The notes under the pieces are model-generated. The model saw only the letters and a list, made by a program, of their open reading frames with translations. It made no database searches and was not told where the DNA came from. 47,647 bases of DNA. Source: Bacteroidales bacterium (lineage in GTDB: Bacteria; Bacteroidota; Bacteroidia; Bacteroidales; P3). Positions 11,081 to 20,792 of this stretch are shown one piece after another; the first letter of the stretch is position 1; each line of letters opens with the position of its first letter. The position numbers and the translations under genes are program-made. The stretch is taken from assembly GCA_024400415.1 (NCBI GenBank), contig JAKSMS010000010.1:1-47647 (forward strand), read 5' to 3'.

Positions 11081-13591
11081 TCAGTTGTTCAAGAAGATGA
11101 GCTGTCCGTCGATGGCGTCGATGAGCACTGTCTCGTCGGTTCTTATTTTCTCTTCCAGTATCTGGCGGGAGAGTTCGTTGAGCAGCTCCCGCTGTATCAC
11201 CCTCTTCACCGGTCGGGCACCCATAGCTGGGTCGTAGCCAATCTCGGCCAGGTGGGCTACAGCATCGTCGGTAGCACTGATCATTATGCCGTTCTTTTCC
11301 AGCATCTTGGCCACTCTGTCAAGCTGTATGCGGACAATATCGCGAATCTGTTGCTGACTCAGTTGCTCAAAGGTGATAATTTCGTCAATTCTATTGATAA
11401 ACTCAGGCCGCATCGTCTGCCGCAAGCTCTCGCGGGTTGCATTGGAGGTCATAATGATGAGCGTATTCTTGAAGTCGGCTACTCGGCCCTTATTGTCGGT
11501 CAGTCGTCCGTCTTCCAGCACCTGTAGCAGAATATTGAACACGTCGGGGTGGGCCTTCTCTATCTCATCAAACAACACGATAGAGTAGGGTTTTCTGCGC
11601 ACCGATTCCGTCAGCTGTCCGCTCTCGTCGTAGCCCACATATCCTGGAGGCGCTCCTATCAGTCGGCTCACGCTATGCTTCTCTTGGTATTCGCTCATGT
11701 CTATGCGAACCATCATGTTTTCATCGTCGAAGAGCACCTCTGCCAGAGCTTTGGCTAGCTCCGTCTTGCCTACGCCGGTAGTGCCCAAGAAGATGAAGCT
11801 GCCTATTGGACGCTTGCCGTCGCTTAGTCCGGCACGGTTACGGCGCACGGCGTCAGCTATCACCGAGATGGCTTCGTCTTGGCCCACAACACGTTTGTGG
11901 AGCTCGCTTTCCAGGTTCAACAGCCGTTCGCGTTCGCTCTGCATCATGCGGGTTACGGGTATTCCGGTCCATTTGCTCACCACTTCGGCTATCTGCTCGC
12001 TGTCCACCTCTTCGTTGATCAAGGCATTGTCTGCCTGCTGAGCCTTGAGTTCTTCCTTGAGCTTTTCTACGTGGTTTTCGGCCTCTTTGATGCGCCCGTA
12101 GCGCAGTTCGGCCACCTTGCCGTAGTCGCCGCTGCGTTCGGCCTGTTCGGCCTCGAATTTGTAGCTCTCAATGTTCTTCACCTCCTGCTGGATGGCCTCC
12201 ACTATCTGCTTCTCTTGCTGCCAACGGCTCTTCATCTGGTTGCGTTGTTCGGTAAGCTCGCCTATCTCTCGTCCCAGCTGTTGAAGCTTGTCCACGTCGT
12301 TTTCTCGCTTGATGGCCTCGCGCTCAATCTCAAGCTGGCGTATGCGGCGCTCTATTTCGTCCAGTTCTTCTGGAACGCTGTCTATCTCTAGGCGCAGTCG
12401 AGCAGAGGCCTCGTCTATTAGGTCTATGGCTTTGTCGGGCAGGAATCGGTCGCTTATGTAGCGGTGGCTCAGTTCTGCGGCGGCTATGATGGCGTCGTCC
12501 TTGATACGCACTTTGTGGTGCACCTCATAGCGTTCTTTCAGGCCTCTCAGAATACTGATGGTGTCGGCCACCGTCGGCTCGTCGATCAGCACGCTTTGGA
12601 ATCTTCGCTCTAGTGCCTTGTCTTTCTCAAAGTATTTCTGATATTCGGCCAGCGTGGTGGCTCCTATGGCTCTTAGCTCGCCTCTGGCCAAAGCTGGCTT
12701 GAGAATGTTGGCGGCATCCATGGCTCCTTCGCCGCCGCCGGCGCCCACGAGGGTGTGAATCTCATCTATGAAGAGGATTATCTCGCCGTCGGCCTCGTTA
12801 ATTTCGCGTATTACGCTTTTTAGTCGTTCCTCAAACTCGCCTTTGTATTTGGCACCGGCTATCAGCGCGCCCATGTCTAGCGAGAAGATGGTCTTGCTCT
12901 TGAGGTTCTCGCTCACGTCGCCGCTCACGATTCGCTGAGCCAGTCCCTCTGCTATGGCGGTCTTGCCCACGCCGGGCTCTCCAATCAGTATAGGGTTGTT
13001 CTTCGTACGGCGGCTCAGTATCTGCAGCACTCGGCGTATCTCTTCGTCTCTACCTATCACGGGGTCCAGTTTTCCGGCCTGTGCCAGCTGGTTCAAGTTT
13101 TTGGCATATTTATTGAGTGCGTTATAGCTGTCTTCTGCGCTTTGGCTGCTCACCTTCGAACCTTTTCTCAGGTCTGCTATGGCGGCCTTCAGCATCTTCT
13201 CTGTGGCGCCTGCATCCTTGAGCAGCTGCGAGGCCTGGCTTCTTCCGTCGAGAATGCCCAGCAGCATGTGCTCTATGCTCACAAAGTCGTCGCCCATTTC
13301 GGTGGCCAGCTGGCCGGCCTTTACCAGCGCCTGGTTGGCATCGTTGGACAAATACATGCTTCCGCCGCTCACACGGGGAACCTTAGCCAATAGTTCGTCC
13401 AACTGCTGGCCGAGGCGGGGCACATTCACCTCCATCTTCTTCAACAGGTAGGGGGTCACGTTCTCGTCTTCACTCAGAATGCCTTTGAGGATGTGCGTGC
13501 ACTCTATGGCCTGGTGCTGGCTGGCAGTGGCTATCTCCTGCGCCTTCTGCACGGCCTGCTGGGCCTTGATTGTGAATTTGTCTAGTGTCAT
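11081..13591 (-). CDS. clpB: ATP-dependent chaperone ClpB
   Basis: ClpB is the hexameric disaggregase that works with DnaK to rescue aggregated proteins. The 836-residue protein shows the double Clp N-domain (1-145), Walker A of NBD1 'GEPGVGKT' (204-211), Walker B '[10 protein letters not shown]', the long middle coiled-coil propeller (about 400-530, e.g. '[22 protein letters not shown]'), Walker A of NBD2 'GTTGVGKT' (603-610) and '[17 protein letters not shown]'. It is slightly shorter than E. coli ClpB (857) at the C-terminus. It is a single-gene unit, with a striking inverted-repeat region ahead of it (13653-13701) that may mediate stress control. Confidence 0.97.
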   Translation of the reverse strand: MTLDKFTIKAQQAVQKAQEIATASQHQAIECTHILKGILSEDENVTPYLLKKMEVNVPRLGQQLDELLAKVPRVSGGSMYLSNDANQALVKAGQLATEMGDDFVSIEHMLLGILDGRSQASQLLKDAGATEKMLKAAIADLRKGSKVSSQSAEDSYNALNKYAKNLNQLAQAGKLDPVIGRDEEIRRVLQILSRRTKNNPILIGEPGVGKTAIAEGLAQRIVSGDVSENLKSKTIFSLDMGALIAGAKYKGEFEERLKSVIREINEADGEIILFIDEIHTLVGAGGGEGAMDAANILKPALARGELRAIGATTLAEYQKYFEKDKALERRFQSVLIDEPTVADTISILRGLKERYEVHHKVRIKDDAIIAAAELSHRYISDRFLPDKAIDLIDEASARLRLEIDSVPEELDEIERRIRQLEIEREAIKRENDVDKLQQLGREIGELTEQRNQMKSRWQQEKQIVEAIQQEVKNIESYKFEAEQAERSGDYGKVAELRYGRIKEAENHVEKLKEELKAQQADNALINEEVDSEQIAEVVSKWTGIPVTRMMQSERERLLNLESELHKRVVGQDEAISVIADAVRRNRAGLSDGKRPIGSFIFLGTTGVGKTELAKALAEVLFDDENMMVRIDMSEYQEKHSVSRLIGAPPGYVGYDESGQLTESVRRKPYSIVLFDEIEKAHPDVFNILLQVLEDGRLTDNKGRVADFKNTLIIMTSNATRESLRQTMRPEFINRIDEIITFEQLSQQQIRDIVRIQLDRVAKMLEKNGIMISATDDAVAHLAEIGYDPAMGARPVKRVIQRELLNELSRQILEEKIRTDETVLIDAIDGQLIFLNN

Positions 13592-13652
13592 GGTGTTTCC
13601 TTTTTTTTTATTCCTACACTATATCTATCAATCTTCGCGCCAAACCCCTTTG

Positions 13653-13701
13653 TATGACAGAACGTCACCATCCGCAGTGCGCATAGTGACGTTTTGTCAT
13701 A
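13653..13701. promoter_or_regulatory. Paired TGAC-N5-GTCA palindromes upstream of clpB (candidate operator)
   Basis: Two small palindromes, TGACAGAACGTCA (13655-13667) and TGACGTTTTGTCA (13687-13699), lie 62 to 110 bases ahead of the clpB ATG. Their centres are 32 bases apart, about three helical turns. They are also mutually inverted, forming 16-base arms (13653-13668 and 13686-13701) with 15 of 16 pairs and a 17-base loop. A TTTG usable as a -33 box is at 13641-13644, just downstream on the minus strand. The lack of a T run argues against a plain terminator of the sulfatase gene. A heat-shock operator is inferred from location only. Confidence 0.5.
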
Positions 13702-13722
13702 ATCCGTATTTGTTGAGACGTC

Positions 13723-15543
13723 TTAATGGCTGCCTTTCATCACCTTGTCGCTGTTCTGATAGATCATCTGCAGCAGGGCGCCTGCCAAGGTTTGTGCGTC
13801 ATCGCGATGCATCTTGCTTGAAGGCATTACTTGTCCGTCTATGCAGTCAAACTTCGTGCATCCGCTGTCGTCTATCAAGTTCATTCCGTTCTTGAAGGCG
13901 TGCACGGCATGCGTAGGCACATAGTTGCGGCTCGTCACGTTGCGGCTGAACACGAAGTCCTCCGCCCCTATTCCCATCTGTGCCAGCAGCGTGGCAGCCA
14001 GGTCGCTCTGATTCATCAGCGTGGCAATCGTCTTGGGACCCTTCACGGCGCCGCCGGTCCATAGAATAGGTATCTTGGCCACCTTTGGGTCGCTCAGCGA
14101 TTCCCCATTGCGGGCCACACCGTGGTCCGGCAAGATGATCACAAGCAGGTTGTCCCACACTTCGCTCTGCTTCAAATCTGCCACAAAGGCTCCGATGCAC
14201 GAGTCGGTATAGGCAAAAGCATTGTCGCGTTCGCGCTCTAAGCGGTGGTAGGGCACCTTCCATGGCTCGTGGCTGCTTAATGTCAGAATGGTGGTCATCC
14301 ACGGCTCGTCTGGAAATGAGCAATATTTGGTATTAAGCACATATTGGTCGTGAATGCCCCATTTGTCGGTCATAGGGTCGTAAGGAATATTCGGGTCGTG
14401 GTTGTCTATGCCCACAACCTCATCGAACCCCGTGTCGTACAGATATCCGCGCATATTCGTGAAGTCGATGTCGCCTCCGTAGAGGAATGCTGTATGGTAA
14501 CCCTCACGCTTCAGGCTGCGAGCCAGGCCGGGCAGGTTTGAGCATTTGCCCCCCATCTTCATCAGCGAGGTGGTGGGAAGGCCGGGCCAGCCGCTCAGTA
14601 TCGACACCAGGCCGCGGTCGGTCCTGAAGTTGTTGGCGTAGCAGTTGCTGAAGAATACCCCATCCTCCTTCAGTCGGTTGAAGCAGGGCGCCACTGCCGG
14701 GTCGCCGGTCATCAGGTCTCCGCCGCCTTCCCAGATGATCAGCAGCACGTTGGGGCGGTGCTTGGCCAGCAGTGTGTCGGCCATATCTTGATGAGGCTCA
14801 TACATCCCTTTAGTGATGCGTCCGAGCGTCTCCTCGTCGTAAATCTCGAACTCGCGCGACAAGTCCTCGTGCTTGCCCAGCGAATGTATAATATTGAATA
14901 AGGGGTTCAGCGCCGCATGGTTCAGATACTGCTGGTTCGAGAAGTATGCATAGCTCGGATTGGCAGTCGACTCATCCAGTCCGCCCCTCATGCCCAGCAC
15001 ATTCACGCCCATCAGCAGCACGCCCGCCGCTACGGCCGTCCATTTCTTATCTACCTGAGGACGTTCCTTCGGGGTCAGCCAGCGCAGCAGCAGGTAGTGG
15101 CCCGCCACCAGCAGCGCTATCACCGTCACTCCCAGCAATATGATGCCGAACGAGAAGTTGGCAAACACGTCGTTGGGATTGGACGCATAGGTGATGTCGA
15201 AGGCGTCGAGCTTGGCGCCCCACGAGCGGTAGAGGATTGCGTCGGACACAAAGGCCATCGTCATCACTATCGACACTATCATATACCAAGGCGCCATCAG
15301 TTTTCGAAGGCTGATGCGCTTCAGGAATACAGAAACCACAAGCAGCAGCAGCGTCACCGCCATCAGATAGCATGCAGCCACCATATCCAGCCTCAGTCCG
15401 TGCCACATTACGGCAGCCACATCGCCCGCGCCCACACCCTCGCCGTAGCCGGCATTCAGGGCCATAAACAGCGGTTTTTCCACCACAAAGAGCAGCAGCA
15501 ATGTGCAATACAATTTGATAATCAGTGATAAATAACGTTTCAT
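13723..15543 (-). CDS. LTA synthase family sulfatase/phosphoglycerol-type transferase
   Basis: A 606-residue inner-membrane enzyme. Five hydrophobic helices fill residues 1-190, followed by a periplasmic alkaline-phosphatase-fold domain. Visible metal and active-site residues are the Glu in 'NVLLIIWEGGGD' (about 272), the nucleophile-type Thr in 'NNFRTDRGLVSILSG' (about 308) and 'VIILPDHG' near the C-terminus. These match the LtaS/MdoB/EptA superfamily, which moves phosphoglycerol or phosphoethanolamine onto envelope glycans or lipids; as this is a diderm, true lipoteichoic acid is not expected. Start ATG 15543 is preferred to the upstream TTG. It has its own promoter and is followed by the region ahead of clpB. 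Confidence 0.88.
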   Translation of the reverse strand: MKRYLSLIIKLYCTLLLLFVVEKPLFMALNAGYGEGVGAGDVAAVMWHGLRLDMVAACYLMAVTLLLLVVSVFLKRISLRKLMAPWYMIVSIVMTMAFVSDAILYRSWGAKLDAFDITYASNPNDVFANFSFGIILLGVTVIALLVAGHYLLLRWLTPKERPQVDKKWTAVAAGVLLMGVNVLGMRGGLDESTANPSYAYFSNQQYLNHAALNPLFNIIHSLGKHEDLSREFEIYDEETLGRITKGMYEPHQDMADTLLAKHRPNVLLIIWEGGGDLMTGDPAVAPCFNRLKEDGVFFSNCYANNFRTDRGLVSILSGWPGLPTTSLMKMGGKCSNLPGLARSLKREGYHTAFLYGGDIDFTNMRGYLYDTGFDEVVGIDNHDPNIPYDPMTDKWGIHDQYVLNTKYCSFPDEPWMTTILTLSSHEPWKVPYHRLERERDNAFAYTDSCIGAFVADLKQSEVWDNLLVIILPDHGVARNGESLSDPKVAKIPILWTGGAVKGPKTIATLMNQSDLAATLLAQMGIGAEDFVFSRNVTSRNYVPTHAVHAFKNGMNLIDDSGCTKFDCIDGQVMPSSKMHRDDAQTLAGALLQMIYQNSDKVMKGSH

Positions 15544-15561
15544 GGTCAAAGTTTACTAAAG

Positions 15562-15592
15562 CAAAGTTATGAAAAGTAGAGCAATCTGCAAA
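15562..15592 (-). promoter_or_regulatory. Promoter of the LTA-synthase-like gene
   Basis: Minus-strand TTTG (15589-15592), a 19-base spacer and TAACTTTG (15562-15569). The leader to the ATG at 15543 is very short, about 12 bases. Confidence 0.7.
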
Positions 15593-15605
15593 GAAACTGA
15601 TTTAA

Positions 15606-15629
15606 AAAGGCAGTCCGAAGACTGCCTTT
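15606..15629 (-). terminator. Intrinsic terminator of the beta-barrel gene
   Basis: A perfect 10-bp stem (AAAGGCAGTC with GACTGCCTTT) closed on the minus strand by the extra-stable UUCG tetraloop, followed by a T run. It lies 27 bases after the stop of the beta-barrel gene. Confidence 0.88.
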
Positions 15630-15655
15630 CGTATATGGGGCTATGCTCCGATTTG

Positions 15656-16333
15656 TCATTTGATGTTGAAGTTCATGCCCACAAATAGGCGGGTATACGA
15701 ACCCTTGAGGCTGTTGCTGTTGGGATACATATCGGTCAGGCCATAGCTGTAGCCCACATTGATGCCCATAGTGCTGAAGTCCAGGCCGACGCCAGCAGCT
15801 ACTGCCACATTCGTGCGGCCCAGGTCGTCGTCGCCCAGTCCGTTTGACAAGAAGTCGGTCGTGGTCTCATCAGTAGTTGTGTTGCCCAGCACGGTAACGG
15901 TGGTGGTAGTAACAGTCTTGTTGTACAGGCCCATGCCCAATACCGGGCCGGCATATACCTTGAGGTTCATTTTGCCCACAGGCAGACGGTAGTTCAAGAA
16001 GACCGGCACCTCCAGGCTGAGTTCGGAATGGCGGTTTCTCACTGAGCCTAAGATCAGGCCGCCAACGCCGCCTGCCAAGGTGTCTCCTTTGGTGTAAAAT
16101 TCTATGTTCACACCAGCGCTGATGCCCAGGTTGCCTTTGATCTCACGGTTGATCCTGCTGCCAACGAAAGCGCCATTGATGCTTATTGGGTCGTTGGTTA
16201 CAGTGGTGCTGCCGATGGTGTAGCTTGAGTTTACGGTCTGGTTCAGATAGCCGGCGTTTACCGTTATCTGTGCGCCAGCCTTTCCAACAAAGAGCGCAAC
16301 TGCGATAGTTGCAAGTGCAAATAATTTTTTCAT
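15656..16333 (-). CDS. Outer-membrane beta-barrel protein
   Basis: The start MKKLFALATIAVALFVGKAGAQ at 16333 gives a classical signal peptide; an upstream in-frame ATG at 16393 lies in the promoter and is rejected. The mature 205 residues alternate hydrophobic and polar residues in strands such as 'NLGISAGVNIEFYTKG', 'LSLEVPVFLNYRLP' and 'LKVYAGPVLGMGLYN', ending 'YTRLFVGMNFNIK'. This matches the small 8-stranded outer-membrane barrel family (OmpW/OmpX-like) abundant in Bacteroidetes. The C-terminal residue is Lys rather than the usual aromatic. No specific role can be given. Confidence 0.85.
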   Translation of the reverse strand: MKKLFALATIAVALFVGKAGAQITVNAGYLNQTVNSSYTIGSTTVTNDPISINGAFVGSRINREIKGNLGISAGVNIEFYTKGDTLAGGVGGLILGSVRNRHSELSLEVPVFLNYRLPVGKMNLKVYAGPVLGMGLYNKTVTTTTVTVLGNTTTDETTTDFLSNGLGDDDLGRTNVAVAAGVGLDFSTMGINVGYSYGLTDMYPNSNSLKGSYTRLFVGMNFNIK

Positions 16334-16362
16334 TATCCTATTGGGTTTAATAATTGATTTTG

Positions 16363-16393
16363 CAAAATTACACATTTTTTCTGAAACTGCCAA
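16363..16393 (-). promoter_or_regulatory. Promoter of the beta-barrel gene
   Basis: Minus-strand TTGG (16390-16393, one mismatch to TTTG), a 19-base spacer and a perfect TAATTTTG (16363-16370), 30 bases ahead of the ATG. Confidence 0.65.
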
Positions 16394-16453
16394 GTCAATT
16401 TAGCCCCAAACGCCCAAATCTGTCTCCGAAACAGCTCCTCGAGCATCCACAAA

Positions 16454-16492
16454 AATAAGGAAGGCAGCCTATTGCTGACTACCTTCCTTATT
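16454..16492 (-). terminator. Terminator of glyA
   Basis: An 11-bp stem AATAAGGAAGG with CCTTCCTTATT encloses a partly pairing loop. It is 26 bases downstream of the glyA stop and is followed on the minus strand by TTTTTG. Confidence 0.75.
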
Positions 16493-16517
16493 ATATAGAC
16501 GTCTTTTTGGACTAATC

Positions 16518-17795
16518 CTACCAGGCGAAGAGAGGACGGTTCTGCATCATCTCGTTTACGATGCCGCGGGTCTGAGCGATAGTCTCCTCGGTTGGGTTGC
16601 TGAGCACCTTGTCGATGAGGTTAACGATCTCAGGCATTTCGTTCTCTTTGAGGCCGCGGGTGGTGATAGCAGGAGTACCAACGCGGAGACCAGAGGTCTT
16701 GAATGCGCTGCGGCTGTCGAATGGAACCATGTTCTTGTTGATGGTGATGTCGGCTGCAACGAGTGCGTTCTCAGCCTCTTTACCGGTCATCTCAGGGAAC
16801 TTGGTGCGGAGGTCGACGAGCATCAGGTGGTTGTCGGTACCGTTAGAGATAACCTTGTAGCCCTTCTCCATGAAGGTCTCGCACATAACCTTGGCGTTCT
16901 TCATCACCTGCTGGATGTACTGGTCGTAGCTGTCGGTCAGAGCCTCGCCGAAGGCAACAGCCTTAGCAGCGATCACGTGCTCGAGTGGGCCGCCCTGGGT
17001 GCCAGGGAATACGGCGCTGTCGAGGAGTGCGCTCATCTTCTTGATCTCGCCCTTAGGAGTCTTCTTGCCCCATGGGTTGTCGAAGTCCTTGCCGAGGAGG
17101 ATCATACCGCCGCGAGGTCCGCGAAGGGTCTTGTGGGTGGTGGTGGTCACAATGTGGCAGTACTGAACTGCGTTGGCCAGGTGGCCCTTAGCGATGAGGC
17201 CGGATGGGTGGCTGATGTCGCCCATGAGGATAGCGCCGATGCGGTCAGCGATTTCGCGCATCTTAGCCCAATCCCAGTCGCGGCTGTAGGCAGAACCGCC
17301 GCCGATGATCAGTTTTGGACGGAACTCGAGAGCCTTCTTCTCCATGTCCTCATAGTCCACGCAGCCGGTCTCTTCCTTTACCTGGTAGCCAACCACTTTG
17401 TAGTTGATACCGGAGAAGTTTACAGGGCTGCCGTGTGAGAGGTGGCCGCCGTGGTTGAGGTCCATGCCCATGAAGGTGTCGCCAGCGTTGAGGCAGGCCA
17501 GGAATACGGCCATGTTAGCCTGAGCGCCAGAGTGTGGCTGTACGTTTGCCCACTCAGCACCATAGAGCTTCTTAGCGCGCTCGATAGCGATGGTCTCGCT
17601 CTGGTCTACAACCTGGCAGCCGCCGTAGTAGCGCTTTCCAGGATAGCCTTCTGCATATTTGTTGGTCATTACGGAACCCATAGCCTCCATAACCTGAGGG
17701 CTTACGAAGTTCTCAGAAGCAATCAGCTCGATGCCTTTGGTCTGACGTTCTCTTTCCTTCTGGATGAGATCGAAAATTTCAGTATCTCTTTGCAT
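16518..17795 (-). CDS. glyA: Serine hydroxymethyltransferase
   Basis: GlyA interconverts serine and glycine with tetrahydrofolate, the main source of one-carbon units, using pyridoxal phosphate. The 425-residue protein contains '[36 protein letters not shown]' spanning the N-terminal active-site region (shown here as shorter diagnostic pieces: [23 protein letters not shown]) and the PLP lysine in '[15 protein letters not shown]'. The C-terminal '[17 protein letters not shown]' is also typical. It is transcribed alone from a strong promoter at 17837-17868 and stops before a terminator, as expected for a highly expressed housekeeping gene. Confidence 0.97.
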   Translation of the reverse strand: MQRDTEIFDLIQKERERQTKGIELIASENFVSPQVMEAMGSVMTNKYAEGYPGKRYYGGCQVVDQSETIAIERAKKLYGAEWANVQPHSGAQANMAVFLACLNAGDTFMGMDLNHGGHLSHGSPVNFSGINYKVVGYQVKEETGCVDYEDMEKKALEFRPKLIIGGGSAYSRDWDWAKMREIADRIGAILMGDISHPSGLIAKGHLANAVQYCHIVTTTTHKTLRGPRGGMILLGKDFDNPWGKKTPKGEIKKMSALLDSAVFPGTQGGPLEHVIAAKAVAFGEALTDSYDQYIQQVMKNAKVMCETFMEKGYKVISNGTDNHLMLVDLRTKFPEMTGKEAENALVAADITINKNMVPFDSRSAFKTSGLRVGTPAITTRGLKENEMPEIVNLIDKVLSNPTEETIAQTRGIVNEMMQNRPLFAW

Positions 17796-17836
17796 ATCAA
17801 TTATATGTTATTAATTAATTATAAATTCTAGTTCTG

Positions 17837-17868
17837 CAAAGGTACAAAAAGGAATTGAATCTGCCAAA
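17837..17868 (-). promoter_or_regulatory. glyA promoter
   Basis: Minus-strand TTTG (17865-17868), a 20-base spacer and TACCTTTG (17837-17844), about 41 bases ahead of the ATG. Confidence 0.75.
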
Positions 17869-17990
17869 TTTATTTTCACCACGCGTGCCGACACAAGCTA
17901 ATAATGCAACATATTTTCTATCTAATTCTGTCACTTTGAACCGGGCCGAATTGTTTCCACGGGGCGCCTATGGGAATGATAACTGGCGCA

Positions 17991-18085
17991 TATGTGCTAT
18001 ATATGTGCTATATATGTGCTATATATCTGCTATCTCTATAGAATAGTACAAATATAGCACATATATAGCACATATATAGCACAAA
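17991..18085. repeat. Palindromic array of 11-bp units TATGTGCTATA
   Basis: Three perfect head-to-tail copies of TATGTGCTATA (17991-18023) and one decayed copy (18024-18034) are mirrored by two perfect and one near-perfect copy in the opposite orientation (18053-18085). The two blocks can form a hairpin or cruciform with a stem of about 33 bp and a 29-base loop. It lies in the 594-base divergent gap between glyA and the coiled-coil lipoprotein, about 200 bases from either promoter. The rest of that gap (17870-17990 and 18086-18280) holds no gene I can support. Confidence 0.9.
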
Positions 18086-18281
18086 TGGGGCAGATAATGC
18101 TCATCTAGGAGTGCTGTAAGGCCCTTCATTGCTGCAGGAAAAAAACTGATGTGTGTCTTTTCGTCAGGCTTTGCGAAAGTGGCCGGTAATGAGTTATTCT
18201 TTCGGGCAGCGCTTGCGAGTATCTATGCCGCATTAGCGGCAGCCTCAGCTTTGCTGTTGATTAAAAAAAGTGGTCAGAAAA

Positions 18282-18313
18282 TTTGGTTATTTGGTTGGAA
18301 TTGTGTAATTTTG
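18282..18313 (+). promoter_or_regulatory. Promoter of the coiled-coil lipoprotein/murL/murD operon
   Basis: TTTG (18282-18285), 20-base spacer, TAATTTTG (18306-18313). The leader to the ATG at 18390 is about 70 bases. Confidence 0.72.
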
Positions 18314-18389
18314 CAGCATTGTCAGCGCCACCCGAAAAACGGGGTGTGCTGTTAATTAATTGATAATAAGTAAATAAATATAATAATAC

Positions 18390-20777
18390 ATGAAAAAGGT
18401 AAGTACGAAATTAGCACATTTTGGCTTCGCTGGCCTCTTCTTGGCTGCCGCATTATTGTCGTCGTGTACCTCATCCCGCACAGATGATGCTACCCTCGAT
18501 TCGCTGCAGATCCAGTTGGACCAGATCACGAGCCAGTACAACCAAGTGAAGTCGGCAAGCGCCGAATTCGACGGCCAGATGGCTGCCAAGGACAGCACCA
18601 TCAACGCACAGGCTGCAGAAATTCAGAAACTGATCAACAGCGCCCGTCGTGGACAACAGGCTGCCCAGCCTAAGGACCAGTCGGCATTGGAGAAAGAGGT
18701 GAAAGGCCTCAAGCAGCAGATTGCCGACCTCAAATCACAGATTGCCAGCAAGGATAAAGAAATCGCCAAACTCGGCAAATTAGCCAACTTGACCGTGAAC
18801 AACGACTGCGCCAAGGTTCAGCAGCAGCTGCAGGACAAGCAGAACGAGCTCAAGACAAAGCAGGATGAACTGGCCCAGGCCAAAAAGGAACTTGCCGACC
18901 TTGGCAAGCAGATCAGCCAGCTCAAGTCGCAGAGCAGCAGCAATGCCGCCAGCGCTAAGGAAAACGCCTCCCTCAAGTCGGAGAATAGCACGCTCAAGAC
19001 CGAAAACAATAGCCTGAAGAGCCAGAACAGCTCGCTTCAGACCGAGAATAAGAATCTTCAGTCGCAGCTGGCCAATGCCAAGAGTGGCAGTGCCAACGTA
19101 GATGCCCAGATCAAGCAGCTGCGCGACCAGCTCGCCAGCAAGGAGAGCGAGATAAACGGTCTGAATAGTCAGGTAAAGAAGCTCAATAGCCAAGTGGAGC
19201 AGCTTAACAGCGCCCTGGCCGATGCTCAGAAGAGCAACGCCAATGCTGCCAATGGAGAGGCCGCAGCCCTCCAGGCCAAGCTGGCTCAGCTTGAGAACCA
19301 ACTCAAGCAGAAGGAGCAGCAACTGGCACAGCAGAAGGCCGATGCCGAGGCTGCCCTGAAGAGCGCCACCGAGAATGCTGGCAAGGGCACTGCCGAGCTG
19401 ACCAAGAGCGTGGCTGCCGCCCAGGCTGATGCCGCCAGCGCAAAGGCACAGGCAGCACAGGCCCAGCAAGAGGCCGCTGCCGCCAAGGCAGAGGCAGAGC
19501 AGGCCAAGAAGCAGGCAGCTCAGTCGAAACAGGATTCAGACAAGGCTAAGGAAGAGGCCGCAGCACTCCGCACGGAGTCTGCCAAGGCCAGAGCCGAAGC
19601 CGACAAGGCTAAGCTAGAAGCCGCCGCCGCTAAGGCAGAGGCAGAGGCTGCTAAGGCAGCTGCCGCTAAGACCAATACCGGCGCCGACGCATCCAAGGCA
19701 GAACTGGCCGCCGCCAAGGCTGCTGAGGCAAAGGCCAAGGCAGAAGCAGCACAGGCTAAGGCAGAGGCCGAGAGCGCCAAAGCCGCACAGGCCAAAGCAG
19801 AGGCTGCCAGAACAGAGATGGAGTCGGTAGTGAACGCTGCCAAGGCTGCCCAGAGCAAGGCCGAGGCTGCTGCCGCACAGGCCAAGAATGAGGCTGCCCA
19901 GGCCAGATCAGAGGCCGAAAGCGCCAAAGCAGAAGTGGCCCGCATACAGTCGGCATTAGACAACGCCGGCAAGAACGGATCGAAGGATGCCGAACTGGCC
20001 AAGGCAGAAGCTGCCGCCGCTAAGGCAGAGGCCGCTGCCGCCAAGAAAGAGGCCGAAGCTGCCAAAGCAGAGGCTGCTAAGGCTAAGGCAGACGCACAGG
20101 CCGCCAATAGTCGCGCCGACAAGGCAGAGGCCGACCTGAAGAAGGCCAACAGCAATAATTCGGCCACCAGCGAAATTGCTGCAAGACTGGCCGAACTGCA
20201 GAAACTCTGCGACAGCTATGTGGAGGAAATTGCCCGCCTGCGTGCCGAGAACGAGCGTCTGAAGAATGAGAACAGCAGCCTTCAGAATGAGAACGACGAC
20301 CTGCGCAACCAGGTGACCAAGCTCTCAAGCGCTACTCCTGCCAACTCACGCATACTGCAGAAACTGGAGCAGGCCAGCATACTGGTGACTACCAACGTGA
20401 AGGCTACCCCAGCCAAGGAGGTGGTGAGCGGCAACGTGGTGAAGCCAACGGACAAGGCCGCTCAGACCAACGTGGTGAGAGTAGACTTCGACATACTTGC
20501 CAACAACGTTGTTGAGCCAGGCACCATTTCGCTCTATGCCCGCATAGCCAATGCCGACAACCGCCTGGTAAGCAACGGCAACGCCATCAGCTTCGATATG
20601 GACGGCGTGACCATGCAGTGCTCTGCACAGCAAGATATTGAGTTTACAGGCAACGCCCGCAAGGTGGTGATGCTGTGGAAGCGCGGCAACGGCGCTGAAC
20701 TGAAGCCCGGCCTCTACTGGGTGACCCTCTACGCCAACGGCCACGAGATAGGCAAGACCAGCTTTGTGGTGAAATAA
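18390..20777 (+). CDS. Long TolA-like coiled-coil lipoprotein
   Basis: The 795-residue protein begins with a lipoprotein signal (MKKVSTKLAHFGFAGLFLAAALLSSC, Cys26). Residues about 37-330 are classical heptad coiled coil rich in Gln, Leu, Lys and Asn (SLKSENSTLKTENNSLKSQ). Residues about 330-600 are an Ala/Lys/Glu low-complexity helix with 'AKAEAAAAKAEAEAAKAAAA'-type repeats, like the periplasm-spanning domain II of TolA. After another coiled coil a globular beta-rich C-terminal domain of about 115 residues follows ('NVVRVDFDILANNVVEPGTISLYARI' ... 'GLYWVTLYANGHEIGKTSFVVK'). A role as an envelope tether or spacer is inferred. It is followed after 15 bases by the murL-like gene, which places it with peptidoglycan synthesis. 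Confidence 0.85.
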   Translation: MKKVSTKLAHFGFAGLFLAAALLSSCTSSRTDDATLDSLQIQLDQITSQYNQVKSASAEFDGQMAAKDSTINAQAAEIQKLINSARRGQQAAQPKDQSALEKEVKGLKQQIADLKSQIASKDKEIAKLGKLANLTVNNDCAKVQQQLQDKQNELKTKQDELAQAKKELADLGKQISQLKSQSSSNAASAKENASLKSENSTLKTENNSLKSQNSSLQTENKNLQSQLANAKSGSANVDAQIKQLRDQLASKESEINGLNSQVKKLNSQVEQLNSALADAQKSNANAANGEAAALQAKLAQLENQLKQKEQQLAQQKADAEAALKSATENAGKGTAELTKSVAAAQADAASAKAQAAQAQQEAAAAKAEAEQAKKQAAQSKQDSDKAKEEAAALRTESAKARAEADKAKLEAAAAKAEAEAAKAAAAKTNTGADASKAELAAAKAAEAKAKAEAAQAKAEAESAKAAQAKAEAARTEMESVVNAAKAAQSKAEAAAAQAKNEAAQARSEAESAKAEVARIQSALDNAGKNGSKDAELAKAEAAAAKAEAAAAKKEAEAAKAEAAKAKADAQAANSRADKAEADLKKANSNNSATSEIAARLAELQKLCDSYVEEIARLRAENERLKNENSSLQNENDDLRNQVTKLSSATPANSRILQKLEQASILVTTNVKATPAKEVVSGNVVKPTDKAAQTNVVRVDFDILANNVVEPGTISLYARIANADNRLVSNGNAISFDMDGVTMQCSAQQDIEFTGNARKVVMLWKRGNGAELKPGLYWVTLYANGHEIGKTSFVVK

Positions 20778-20792
20778 GAGCCAACGCATAAG

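Noticed and set aside
13592-13722. CIRCE/HrcA operator ahead of clpB
   Set aside because: The palindrome present does not match TTAGCACTC-N9-GAGTGCTAA.
17991-18085. CRISPR-like array of short repeats
   Set aside because: Units are 11 bases with no spacers and are mirrored, unlike CRISPR; no cas genes are present.
18149-18355. A 68-codon frame between the 11-bp array and the lipoprotein gene
   Set aside because: It overlaps the lipoprotein promoter, has no family resemblance and no promoter of its own.
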